Shown: in pieces, positions 25,018-36,300 of the stretch | How positions within the stretch are numbered: position 1 is the first letter of the stretch | Layout: every line of letters starts with the position of its first letter | DNA from: Persicaria tinctoria | Taxonomy: Eukaryota > Streptophyta > Magnoliopsida > Caryophyllales > Polygonaceae | Assembly (NCBI GenBank): GCA_037127255.1 | Contig: JBANSL010000016.1 | Coordinates: 7,628,501 to 7,692,500, forward strand | Direction of reading: 5' to 3' | Length of the DNA: 64,000 bases | Translations under genes and position numbers: made by a program | The notes under the pieces: model-generated | The model's database searches: none | What the model was told of the DNA's origin: nothing | What the model saw: the letters and a program-made list of their open reading frames with translations, nothing else

Positions 25018-26130
25018 AGCTTTTTATCTGCATAAATGAACTCTCACATATCATATGCATATATTTCCATTAACTAAAATCCATAACTATTGTGAGAATG
25101 TGGCTAAATTCCATAAGCCATGCAAAATTTGGAATAAATCGAGAGACTGAAATACAATGGTGACAGAACTAGGTTCGTGAATAGAATGCAACATAGCGGG
25201 ATGAAGAAATGTCAAGTTTTTAGTCAGTGTCATATATATCAAACTGTCACCAGTAAAAAGTCGAATAGTGCAACTAAACCATACGATTTTTTTTATATAT
25301 ATAAATGATCTGTCCATTTAACTCGATTTATCAGTCTACTTGATAATTGTTTTTAGAATTAAAGGTGAAGAGTCTTTTAGAATTTCTCTAGATTATTCTT
25401 CTTCATTAAATAAATATTCTTCAAAATTGAAGCCCAAGTGAAATAGACCTTCTTAATTCTTATCCCTTCAATATCCTTTGATAAAATGACCTCTATATGG
25501 GATGAGAATACATCAAAGTGAGGTTGTGTTTTTTTATGCAATTCAATTTGAACCATATATCTCATTGATTGATTCCCACCATACAACAAAATCTGCCGCC
25601 CCTTTGCTTTTCTAACTCAATTTCATTTTGGTAAAGATATCCTGTGTCATAATTTATAATAATACCCATATATCTACCACATATTTTGATTAATTTCATT
25701 TCATTTTTTTTATTTTATATATATAGATTTTATACTTGAATAAATAAATTCTTCTACCTACCCTTATTTGAATAAGCGAGATTTTATTCTTTGTTCGCAT
25801 GTACGAGAGTTCAAAGTTTGTGGAACATTGATTCAATGATTTTTTTAAAAATTTAATTATTTATTCTCCAGTGAATTGTTTCAATGATTAATGGAGCTAA
25901 TATAAAATAACTCAATTAATGGATTAGTGAAACGTGTCATGAATATATTTTCACTCATATTTTGGTTCATTGTAGCATATTGATATTTATGATTTGACCA
26001 ATTACAAAACCATAGTACGTATGTTTCTAATTAAGAGTCCAATTTCAATGATTATTCACTTGAAAGTTGATCAACAAATGAGTTGAGTTTAGTTGTCAAA
26101 GCATCTCCAATCACTTGGATTTTTAGAAAA
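25018..26130. other. AT-rich intergenic sequence
   Basis: No gene or element recognised. Open frames are short and low-complexity. Confidence 0.35.
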
Positions 26131-26179
26131 TTTTAATCCATTTTTTCTACAATAGATTTTCTATAATAAATTTTAATCC

Positions 26180-26690
26180 CTTGTGGTTGCCTTTACGATC
26201 TTGTTATCGTCCTTGAGGGTGTGAGATGGGTTTTTGGGATTTGTTTTGGCAATGGTTTGGCTTGAGTTTTGGTTTGCGGGTTGTGTACTTTACTTTTATT
26301 GTTGTGGTACAGGTTTCATGTGAACTGTGACTGGTTTGTCGAGCTTGTAGACGTCGTGGAAATGCGATGATGCCTGTTGATTCTGTTTAGAATCCATGTT
26401 GAGGTGTCAGCTAGTGATTCCTAGAGTTCTCTGTGAGCGTCTTCCGTTTTGCTGGTCAGTCGTTGGTTCTGTTAGCTTGTTATTTACAGTGTTGATGGCT
26501 TGTACTTTATTTCTGCCTTTTCAATTCCGTCATTTACTTCCTGTTATTTCATTTCAGTCATTTGCTTCTGTTATTTGCTTTAGGTTGTACATGATGGTTA
26601 GTTCATCTCCCGGCTTGTCTGGGCTCTCGGTTTCTCTAGGCCTGTCTAGAGAATCAAATTTCTTTCCTTATATAAAAAAAAAGTATATAT
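26180..26690 (+). mobile_element. LINE 3' untranslated-like segment with poly(A)
   Basis: GT-rich sequence ending CAAATTTCTTTCCTTATAT and a run of nine A. The last 60 bp resemble the end of the 6901-7061 LINE insertion, which has clear target duplications. The left boundary is uncertain and no RNase H motif is visible. Confidence 0.45.
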
Positions 26691-27499
26691 AGGAGAAGGA
26701 TAAAAGAAAGTGATGCTTCCCTAAATCTCAAATGTTAAAAAAAAACCCATTAAGTGCGGATTCTTTAAAATACGGAATTAAAAAAATAATTTAGATAAAT
26801 ATGATTTTTATTTTTCTATTTTGTATAGAAAACTTTAAAAAAATGTTGGAGATTTCTCACATTATAATTGAGATATTTAATTATTGATTTGTCATATAAT
26901 GTACGTACTCGGTACTCCGTCCATTTTATTTTATTTATCATACAGTATGATAAAAAATAGTATAAAGTATTAACTATTTATTTATTAATTTTAAAATAAT
27001 TTTATATTTAAAAAATTAATATTTTAAATAGTTTTAATTATCTTTAAAAATAATTAATTTGCATGTGAGCATTTATTTATAAATCAGCCTAATTTTGAAA
27101 ATGATTTTTTTTTAAAAAGAAAAGATTCCAATAAATTTAATTAATGAATAAATTAAATGACCCATCACTATATAAATGTGATCATATGAAATGATGGAGA
27201 TATATCCTTAGTACTGATATGCACAAGGGTCTCAACGGTCAAGAGGTGCAATCCTTATTTATTGCACATGGAGAAGCTCTCTCGAATTCGATCGCAATAA
27301 TTAGACCATAAAAATGAGTGTTTGTGGTTTGTTTAGTGACCACAAACGGCTTAACTAATTAACTAATCTCCGGACCCGCCATGTTATCAAGCACTAGCTT
27401 CACACCTTCATTTCCACCGACTTTATGTATAGGTACATATATATAGTGTTATGCCGACCGGATACTTATCATAAAGTATGAAAACTTTTGAAGCCTAAT
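26691..27499. other. AT-rich intergenic sequence
   Basis: A CTCCGTCCATTTTATTTT block near 26915 looks like a Stowaway end, but no convincing partner terminus is present. Confidence 0.35.
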
Positions 27500-28035
27500 T
27501 TTTTTTTTTTATATACAAGGCGAAAGTTTGAGTGACGTCAACCACGGTTGTACCACCACCCAAGAGCGTCCTTTCGGACGAGAGTTATGAACTCTAAGTC
27601 GGAACCTCACGAAGGCGAATCGGAGGTCAAAACCAGGTGTGTAAGCCGATCAGCCACTCTGTTGGCCTCCCTGAAGATGTGGGTAACGGATACCATCTCG
27701 AAGGAACGCAACTGAAGAAGAACGTCCAAAATAAGCATTTCGATTTCCCAGGGGGGCTTACAGGTTCCTCTGATTGCATTCATAACAACTAGACAATCAC
27801 CTTCCACAGCAAGACGTCAACACCCCCTCTTCCGGGCTTCCATCAACCCGAGTTGCAGTCCAACCGCCTCAGCCTGGAGCGCAAAGACCTGCCCGCATCT
27901 TCTGGCCTTGCATGCACACAACCTCCCTTCATCATCACCAATCACGAAGCCTGCAGAAGCACACCCAGAAGAGAGTTTAACACCATCAAAATTAAGTTTA
28001 AAGACACCTTCCTCAAGCTTTCACCATCTAATGAT
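27500..28035 (-). mobile_element. LINE 3' end carrying an RNase H domain
   Basis: Minus-strand translation reads KLNFDGVKLSSG, then EAVGLQLGL, LAVEGDCLVVMNAI and FREANRVADRL, in order: the four acidic RNase H motifs found at the end of plant L1-type LINE ORF2. A frame break or stop lies near 27820. A T-tract at 27500-27511 on the plus strand is the poly(A) tail. The 5' part is missing. Confidence 0.75.
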
Positions 28036-28862
28036 TTTTCTTTGGCGAGGGATGTTCTTTGATTTGACTGTTCTTCTTATTATCAACTAGTGTAGGTCCC
28101 GTTCCGTGCACGGAAAATACATTAATACAATATTATAAATAATTTAGATATATTCTAATAAATAAATAATAATATTATAAATACAGTAATTTTTTCCCCT
28201 TGTCTATTAATATAGATACAAAAAATAATATAGATATAAATAGAATAGCACCTATCAAATACTACATATTTATCTATTGATATTTTTAGTAAGTATGACT
28301 ATGAAATATTTTTTATTTATATTTTTGTCAATTAACTAAATTATATATAGATAGATGGTGACTTATATAACTTTTTTTTATAAACTATCATAAAATATTA
28401 TTTTATTAATTTTTCCCATTGGATCAACCACAACGCACCACATAATACGCTATGCATCGATTTTAATATATGTATATAGGTAGATTGGTTTTACGTTAGA
28501 ACCCCATTAGCTTCCATATATATTGAATTTAGTAACTAAATTGATGATTTACTCCGCTTAGCTTCTCTAAAACATAGGTACATTTGTGACTAAATTGATT
28601 ACTTGCATGTTTTTCTTATTGCAAGTTAAGCAAAGTTTGGGTAGATTCAACTATAGTGATCACCAACCCAACTCTTACAATTGTCACATAATCTTCCAAG
28701 GAAAAGCGACCTATATATCTTTAATTATTTTTCTTTTAACTCTAACAATTTTTTCATTAAATTTTTTTAGAGAAACATTCAATTTTGGAAAATTTTGTTT
28801 ATTTGGAGAAGATTCTCTATTGTTCTTGATGTTTTCCTATTTTGAAGGGATATATATACATA

Positions 28863-28895
<33 letters not shown>

Positions 28896-28940
28896 GGAGT
28901 CTTGTGATCAATTGACCTTTTATATACATTGGAAAATAGT
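28036..28940. other. AT-rich intergenic sequence with ATT microsatellite
   Basis: Includes an uninterrupted ATT-type tract at about 28862-28893. The 109-aa open frame here is low-complexity and not believable as a gene. Confidence 0.4.
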
Positions 28941-28953
28941 CATTCTATGGATT

Positions 28954-29160
28954 TTTTTTACGACGAGAACGTGACTCAGCCGTTAAGAGCCACGTACAAG
29001 GTAATCTGGCTTGTGCTGACGGCTAACCGGCTCGACCCAATAGTAGAGAGCAATGCAAACCTTAAAATTTTTATCCAAGAAAAGGAACGGAAATAGGGAT
29101 CGAATCCGAAACCTCCTTACCACCCATTTACTCTACACCACTAGCCCGCTCGGACTGGCC
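28954..29160 (-). mobile_element. tRNA-derived SINE, family 1
   Basis: On the minus strand it has an A-box-like GGGCTAGTGGTG, a B-box-like GGATTCGATCCC and a 3' A-tail (T-run at 28953-28959). Flanks are CATTCTATGGATT (28941-28953) and CATTCTATTGGATT (29161-29174), a near-identical target duplication. Same family as 52992-53220, 55862-56071 and 56708-56837. Confidence 0.82.
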
Positions 29161-29174
29161 CATTCTATTGGATT

Positions 29175-30083
29175 ATTGCAGGCATCTAATGCTATTGAGC
29201 GGTTCAATTGTCAATGATTCAATTGAGTAACTAACTTTTTGTTGAATTAAAAGTGTAGGGATGGATGTCATTGATATCAATAGGGCCAAGAGGACCAAGC
29301 TAAGGAAGACTTCAGAACTCTTTGGAATATAAAAAGATTCCAATCAATAAATTAAATTCATCACTCGGAGTTCTATAAATGTTAAATTTAGGCAAAATTT
29401 ACACAAACTCCAACTAATCAAACTACGTAGTACCCTTAGGGATTCATACTAGCTAGGCGAGATGATTTGACACGAGATTTAATCACCCTTGAAATTAGTG
29501 ATTTTGAATTCGATCTAGGTAATCATACATAAAACTTACTGTAATTTTTAACTGTGAGTCGGCTTTACGTACGCTTCTTCAGAATGATAAAAATTAAATA
29601 AAATATCCATCTTATTTTTAAAAAACGCACGTAAATAGTAAAAATGACATGTTTTGTTGAACAGATAAAGTATTTTATCAGACTTATTCGACACGAAACA
29701 TGCGAGTTACCACTTATTTTAAAAACATAAGAACAAAATGGGGTGTAGCTCCAAATAAGTGAGAAGATGGTGGGGAGGTTTGGGCACATGAGAGGCCTAC
29801 AAAAGGGTTCCATTACATGATACACTCACACTCACACACACCTTAATTAAGTGGGAAAGTGGAAGGTGGGTGCTATCCAAAAACAAAAGTCGTCTTCAAA
29901 AGGCCCCGGCCCAGGTGCCTCATTACTTGTTCTAGTGATTATGCACTTTGCATTATTGGTCGGTTAAGGGCCAACCCCTAAATCACTACAAATCCTCTAA
30001 AGCTAGATCTTACTTATTTCTTCAAATATTAATATTTTTGACTAATTTAAACTATTAATCAAACCACCGGTCCTTTCATTTTT
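29175..30083. other. Intergenic sequence
   Basis: No gene recognised. A short CACACT repeat occurs near 29823-29842. Confidence 0.35.
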
Positions 30084-30098
30084 AGAGTTGCTTTGAGC

Positions 30099-30291
30099 GA
30101 GGGCGAGGGGCTTGGGTGAGCCTTGATGGACTCATGTTCGGCGAAACGGCAACAAGGCTGCACACTTACTCGCTACATATTATAGGCCAATTCTTGATAC
30201 TGTTTTTCTCATCATCTTTTTTACTTGCAGATGTTTAAGTAAACTTGGTTGAAGAGTTTTAATGAATGAAGCTGGTTTTTCTTATAAAAAA
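30099..30291 (+). mobile_element. 5'-truncated LINE 3' UTR insertion
   Basis: A 193-bp insertion ends TTTTTCTTATAAAAAAAG and is flanked by identical 15-bp copies of AGAGTTGCTTTGAGC (30084-30098 and 30292-30306). Poly(A) plus a 15-bp duplication indicates LINE-mediated insertion. No protein motif remains. Confidence 0.75.
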
Positions 30292-30394
30292 AGAGTTGCT
30301 TTGAGCTGCAGGTTTTAAAATTTCCAATTTATTATAGTTGGGTGAGTCCAACGGTAAAATGAAGTTTATGTATTTACGTGCGAGTCTTTTTTTT

Positions 30395-31345
30395 ACTTCC
30401 TCTTGGTTTACTCTCCTTTATCTCTCTCCTTACGTGCTCTCTCTCTCTCTCTCTCACGCTCGGTTATTAGATCTGGCAGCCGTCGGTGATCACCACTACC
30501 CCCACCACCGGCACCTTCCCCTCCCTCGGATCTCCAACTCCCTTGTCTCGCCAGCTCGCATGCGTGCCTCGATCCCGGTCCAACCCCCAAGCGCAGCCAC
30601 ACTGTTATGATCTCATATATTATGTATTATATTAGATTAGGGTAGTTTAGGGTATAAATAGACCCTTATACCTTGTAATTCATCATCAAATGAATAATCA
30701 AACAATTACCTTTTACCTCCTTTGCCTAATTTCTCTATCTCGTTCTACCTCTCATTCTTCTTCTATCTCCCTCTTACCTTCATCTTCTTCCTCTAATCCT
30801 CTTTCTAATCTCTATATTCTCTTCAATCTCATAAACGTCCTATTAGGATCATAACACACACCCACACCCCCACGCCCCCACCCTTTGCGCCAGATCTACC
30901 CCGCCAGCCTCCGACACCACCCTCTTCCTCAGATCTCCAGTCCGCTCTTCCTTCCCTCCTTCTCTTGCATCACACGCGAGCACCGAGCCTGATCCATCCC
31001 CCCGTGCGCAGCCTCACCCCCGGCGCCAGATCTCCCCCCACCAGCTCGAGCCACCCTCCCTCGCACACCCAGATTCCCACTGGCCCGGGCCATCCACCCA
31101 CTGTCCCTACGCCTTGATCTCTGTCCCCACACACCTAGACCCAACACACCGACACCACCTCCGACCCGAATCTCCCAACACAGTCTCCCTTATAGGTGAT
31201 TTCCTAAACCCTTGGCGGACTAACCTAGGCGGCGACTTCCCGCAGTCGTCCAAGCCACCCAAACGGCTCTCCGTCAGCGGAGGCTTTCTAGCATCTCCAT
31301 CCATCGATTTGTTGGATGACTTACTTTGAACATTTGAATCTCCCA
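30395..31345. other. GC-rich, C-rich block of unknown origin, split by a solo LTR
   Basis: Outside the solo LTR this block is strikingly C-rich on the plus strand, unlike its AT-rich surroundings. It has a CT microsatellite (about 30430-30453) and repeated CAGATCT/CGCCAGATC motifs. Several open frames cross it on both strands but none resembles a known protein. It may be a leader from a retroelement or a decayed gene's 5' region. Confidence 0.4.
30603..30856 (+). mobile_element. Solo LTR, family S, 254 bp
   Basis: Starts TGTTATGATC and ends GATCATAACA, flanked by CACAC on both sides (30598-30602 and 30857-30861). A TATA box, TATAAATA, is at 30653-30660, with the usual LTR layout following. 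No internal domain is adjacent, so this is a solo LTR left by recombination. Related to the reverse-oriented copy at 46689-46940. Confidence 0.82.
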
Positions 31346-31519
31346 AGTTTCTCTCTCCTATCCGTGACTTCCTAATCGCTCCATGTATCTGGATCTCACC
31401 GATTTACTGCAATCGATCATCAGATTTCGCCATATACATCACGAAATCGAGCAAAAATCGTTCAATTATTCGTGAAAAGAATCAATAGAGAAGGAATCGA
31501 AAATCCAATTGCCTTTGGG

Positions 31520-31520
<1 letters not shown>

Positions 31521-31553
<33 letters not shown>
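31521..31553 (+). repeat. GA microsatellite
   Basis: About sixteen uninterrupted GA units following a G-run. Confidence 0.9.
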
Positions 31554-31556
<3 letters not shown>

Positions 31557-31602
31557 GGGTAAATTATTTGGTTACTCTAATATACGGAGTATATGATATG
31601 GT

Positions 31603-31701
31603 AACCATTCCGGAATGGCTCACCGAAAAGGATTTGTAGGTAGTACCCATAGGTCCCCGGTTCAAACCCTGGAATTGACTGCTCTTTATTTACCAATTCA
31701 A
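31603..31701 (+). mobile_element. Short SINE-like insertion with B-box
   Basis: A 99-bp insert lies between identical 17-bp copies GGAGTATATGATATGGT (31586-31602 and 31702-31718). It contains a good B-box, GGTTCAAACCC, and a possible weak A-box, TGGCTCACCG. There is no poly(A) tail. The long duplication shows a retroposition-like event; the family is not recognised. Confidence 0.55.
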
Positions 31702-31787
31702 GGAGTATATGATATGGTTGTAATTGATTGACTGTCATCGCCAGTAAGTTTGCAACCAAGTTAGCTTTGCGATGGACGTTCCACCTT

Positions 31788-32033
31788 TTTTTTTTTTTGA
31801 TGACGTGGGGGTTCCGAGATTGTTAACTAGTTTTTCACGGGTCCGAGCCCTAGCCTGCAAAGGACGCGAATTGGTTAAGTCGGGCGGCAAGCCACCAGGC
31901 AGACTCACTCAAGCCAATGAAGACTTGAGCATCCACTAATTACACATATTGTATAAAGAGTGGAATTTGAACCCTTAACCTCTTGTAAGGACCACCCCTC
32001 TCTTACCACTATAGCAGGAGTGATTGCATGGTT
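31788..32033 (-). mobile_element. tRNA-derived SINE, family 2
   Basis: Minus strand shows an A-box-like TATAGTGGTAAGAG and a B-box-like GGGTTCAAATTCC; the plus-strand T-run at 31786-31798 is its tail. Flanks GATGGACGTTCCACCTT (31771-31787) and GATGGACGTCCCAACTT (32034-32050) match at 15 of 17 positions. A truncated relative is at 38530-38712. Confidence 0.78.
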
Positions 32034-32050
32034 GATGGACGTCCCAACTT

Positions 32051-33004
32051 TAATTTCTAATGAGTACACATAAATGCATACTAAGCAATTTAAAAAAAAA
32101 AAAAAAGATTCATTCTCAAAAATTGCATTCATTCATGTATGCATAGAGGCATGCATGTGCTCAAATTCATTCAATGTAGAGCCGAAAATTTAATTAATAA
32201 TGTTAAAGAAGAAAAAACCCTCTTTTTTTTCACAGAGAGCTCACTAAAAGTTAGTTGGCTACTTACACAGGTTACACCCCACCATACAAGTTCATAATCA
32301 ATTTCCTCTCTTTTTTTTTATTAAAAAAAATACATTGTAAATTGTACTAATGATTAATTTGATCCTTTATAATTCGTATTATAATCTTATTGCAATTTGA
32401 ATTCAATTTAAATAAACCCTATATCTCATTTCATTTTCACACCTTCAAAATTGACATATCATTAGTACGTTAATTATATTGTATTCAAACCATAATAATC
32501 ACAAGTTGCACTAATAATTATAATATGACTTTTTTTTTAATAAGAAGGCCTATTTTTATAAAATAAATATAATATTCGAATAAGAATGATTTTCACCAAT
32601 CATATTAATTTGACTGGCAATAAAAATTTATATTTTGTTGATATATATATATATATTTAAAAAACGTTTTTTCTATCATATGCCCTTGGGGCATAGGATA
32701 AACAACTCATATTAGGAAAGATTCCCTATATTTAGATGCATAGACGGTACCCTAGGAAAGCATTATTAAAATGGTTAGTCTATTGTGTGCCTCAAGGGCA
32801 TATGATAAGAATACTTTATTGAGAAAGAAACCCCTAAAAGGAAATGAGTGAACCTCGTAATCAAATTTAAATATAACTAAAACGGGTGTATTTAGGGAAA
32901 ATATTTATCAATTTGGCCTCTTATTCTATGCCCTTGGGCATAGGATAGGATATAAAACCCGTTATTAAAAATGGCTAAAAATATTTAAATTTGAAAAATC
33001 TTTC
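32051..33004. other. AT-rich sequence with repeated ATGCCCTTGGGCAT palindromes
   Basis: The motif ATGCCCTTGGGGCAT or a half-copy occurs near 32681, 32792 and 32929, and again to the right of the copia element near 38424 (TTATGCCCTTAG). The copia element therefore seems to have inserted into an older AT-rich repeat. Confidence 0.4.
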
Positions 33005-33009
33005 TATTT

Positions 33010-33350
33010 TATAAAATCACAGCTTCAGCTGTGATTTCAGCTTCCACCTATGATCAATGAACCTCAAGACCACCACTGATCTAATGGACCTTAGTGAGAT
33101 TCATAGCTTTGGGAGATTTTCTGGATTTTCAATTAGAGAATCAAAACTTCTTACACAAGCAGCTACACTACCTCTCTATATGTACAACGAGCCTAACACC
33201 CCAAGTTCTAACTGCCTAACTATGGTTCTAACAACCTTACAACCGAAGGAAGTAACATCATCTATGGTTAACCATACATACTTGCACTTACCAGCTCACC
33301 ACAATAGACTTGGTGGCTTGGTTTGGTTAGTTAACCCATATGTCCCAATA
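33010..33350 (-). repeat. 3' LTR of the copia element
   Basis: 341 bp. On the minus strand it begins TATTGGGACATATGGG and ends GTGATTTTATA. The open frame that crosses it is not a gene. Confidence 0.93.
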
Positions 33351-33358
33351 TCCCCCCC

Positions 33359-36300
33359 TCAAGGTGGACGTGTCGGATGAAAGACAAGGCCCAACTTGAT
33401 AGCCAAACTGAGATGTTGTGATGCTCCAAGTGGCTTAGTAAATATGTCTTCCAGTTGCATATGAGTAGGAACAAACACAGTGGTAACCAGGCCTTCTTGA
33501 ACCAAATCCCGTATGAAATGACAGTCAATGCGTAGGTGCTTGGTTCGTTCATGATAAACTGGGTTAGCTGTAATCTGAAGGGCTGATCTGTTGTCACAAC
33601 ATAGGGGAATGGGTTTTGGATTGTGTACTTGTAAGTCGTCAAGGACACCAGCTACCCAGATCAACTCAGCCCCTGTGTAAGACATGCTTCGATACTCACT
33701 CTCGGTAGACGACTTAGAAACCGTTTTCTGCTTCTTAGTTTTCCAGGAGATTAAACAATCACCTAAGAAAACACAATATCCACTCAAGGAGCGACTAGTG
33801 TCACGGCGAGTTCCCCAGTCGGCATCTGAATATGCTCTGACATTCAGAGTACTAGAGCTTGGATAGAAAAGAGAGCAATTGATGGTGCCCTTAAGATATC
33901 GAAGAAGAAATAAGGCAGCAAGCATGTGAGGTGCCCGAGGTGTGACCATGAACTGAGTAAGTTGTTGTACTGTGAAAGCAATGTCTGGTCTAGTTAGAGT
34001 CAAGTACAGCAATCTACCTATCAGTCGCCTATAGGACTCAGGATCATCTAATTCATCTCCTTCATGTGCACTGAGATGCAGATTCCTTTGCATAGGGAAC
34101 TTTGCAACCTTGCAATTTAGCATAGATGCATTAGACAATAGATCCAGTACATACTTGTGCTGATTTAACACAACCCCTGCATCTGATCTGGCTAATTCCA
34201 TTCCCAAAAAATATCAAGCAAGCCCAAGATCCTTAATGGTAAAGGCATCATCCAAGGACTGTTTAACTTTGGCTATTTGAGCTTCATCATTTCCAGTCAA
34301 GAGCATGTCATCAACATAGACTAGAGCAACAGTGAGATGACTCCCTTAAGCAAGCACAAACAAGGAGTAGTCATGTTTAGACTGTGCAAAACCCAGATGA
34401 ACTAAGTGCTTGGTGAGTTCAGCATTCCACTGCCTACTGGCTTGTTTAAGGCCATAAATGGATCTTTTCAAATGGCAAACTTGACCTGGCAGAGCTTTGG
34501 CATATCCTGGAGGGGGAGACATGAATACTTCCTCATCTAAGTATCCATGGAGAAATGCATTGTTGACGTCTAACTGGTGCAAATTCCACTTCCTTATTGC
34601 AGCAATAGCAATCAATATCCTAACAGTAGAGAAATTTGCCACTGGGGAAAAAGTCTCTTTGTAATCTCGATTCTTCACTTGATTGTAGCCCTTTGCTACA
34701 AGCCGTGCTTTGAATCTTTCTACCTCTCCTGATGGTCTGAACTTGATCTTATAGATCCATTTGCAGCCTATGGATCGTTTCCCTGGTGGGAGATCAACCA
34801 CATTCCAAGTATGGTTTTTCTCAAGAGCTTCTAGTTCCTTTGCCATGGCCTCTCTCCAAACCTGCTCCTTCTGAGTCTGACTAAAGGAAACAGGCTCAGC
34901 CACACCTATCACATTGAATAAGGATGCAACATAGTTGGTTGAATATCCTTGTAAGTCACTTGGACTAATGACTGAGAAGACTGGGGAGACAGACCCTTCA
35001 ATGTCATTTTTCTTGGATGGTAAATCCTTGCATATAAAATCCTGAAGCCTTGCTGGACGCACCACCCTTCTGGCTGGTAACTTCTCAAGGCCTGGACCTG
35101 TGCTGCCATGAACTTGGTCTATCTCAGCACTTGCAGATCTTGTCTCAGTAACATGAACAGGTGAGTCAGAGAAAGAATCATCCACTCTCAGTTCACCAGA
35201 ACTGTGACTAGATTCATGTCCACCAGGACTAACAACTGGTGAAGCATCATTTCCTTCAGGAGGAGACACATGAATTCTTGATCTATTATCAAGATCATCC
35301 CCAAACAATACTCTAGGCAGTGCAGGATCTCTGTCCCTGGCTGCCTCTTCCCAGTTCTTGTGCTTAAAAGGGAAAACATTTTCCTTGAAAAGCACGTCTC
35401 TGCTCACAAAGACTTTGTGAGTGGCCAGGTCATAGAGCTTGTAAGCCTTCTGACCAGGTGGATAACCTAGCAAGATGCATTTCCTACTGGTGGGTTCAAA
35501 CTTTGCTCTGTGTATTTTGGGAACATGAGCAAATCCTAGGCAGCCTATGACCCTCAATCTATCATATTCTGGAGGTTTACCAGTTAAAGCTTCATAAGGT
35601 GTTACTCCATGTAACACCACTGAAGGGAGCAAATTCAGAATGTGAGTAGCTCCTAGCACACATTCACCCCAGAATCTAATTGGTAACCCATTATGAAGTC
35701 TGATAGCCCGTGCAGTCTCTATTAGATGCCGGTGCTTTCTTTCCACACGAGCATTTTGCTCAGGAACATAAGGTGTTGACTTGTGATGGACAATCCCAAG
35801 GTTTGTGAACAAGTCATTCATCCTTGAGTTCACAAACTCAGTGCCATTATCAGTGCGTATCACCTTCACAGACTTAGCAAACTGAGTGTTAATGAAGGAA
35901 AGAAATCCCTTCACCACTCCACATACCTGTCCTTTGTCTCGAAGAAGAAAAGTCCAGGTGGATCTAGAGCAATCATCCACTACAGTAAAAAAATAACGAG
36001 CCCCACATAATGATGGGACACCATATGGTCCCCAAAGATCCATATGAAGCATTTCAAAAATCTGAGAAGCATGTGAATTACTCAACTGAAAAGGTAGTCT
36101 ATGCATCTTAGCAAGGCAACAAGTATCACAATCAAAAGAGGAGGCAGTACATCCCTTGCCCCAATCAAACAGTTTCATCTTGGACATGGAAACATGCCCA
36201 AGCCTAGCATGGTTTAACTCCATCTGGTTATTAAGACAGGAAGCTACAAATTTATTACCAATACCATTGTTTGCAGTAACAAGGGTGTTGTCTGAAGCAG

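Noticed and set aside
24834..25073. 79-aa open frame with a long tyrosine run
   Set aside because: Translation of the TAT triplet tract at the tail of an RTE fragment.
26914..27206. Possible Stowaway starting CTCCGTCCATTTTATTTT
   Set aside because: No convincing inverted partner end with TA flank.
31603..31701. tRNA gene
   Set aside because: A B-box-like GGTTCAAACCC is present, but no cloverleaf with acceptor stem and anticodon arm can be formed.
33057..33380. 107-aa plus-strand open frame, with a twin at 38109-38411
   Set aside because: Both lie in the two copia LTRs and are antisense to the element; the duplication is the LTR pair, not a gene family.
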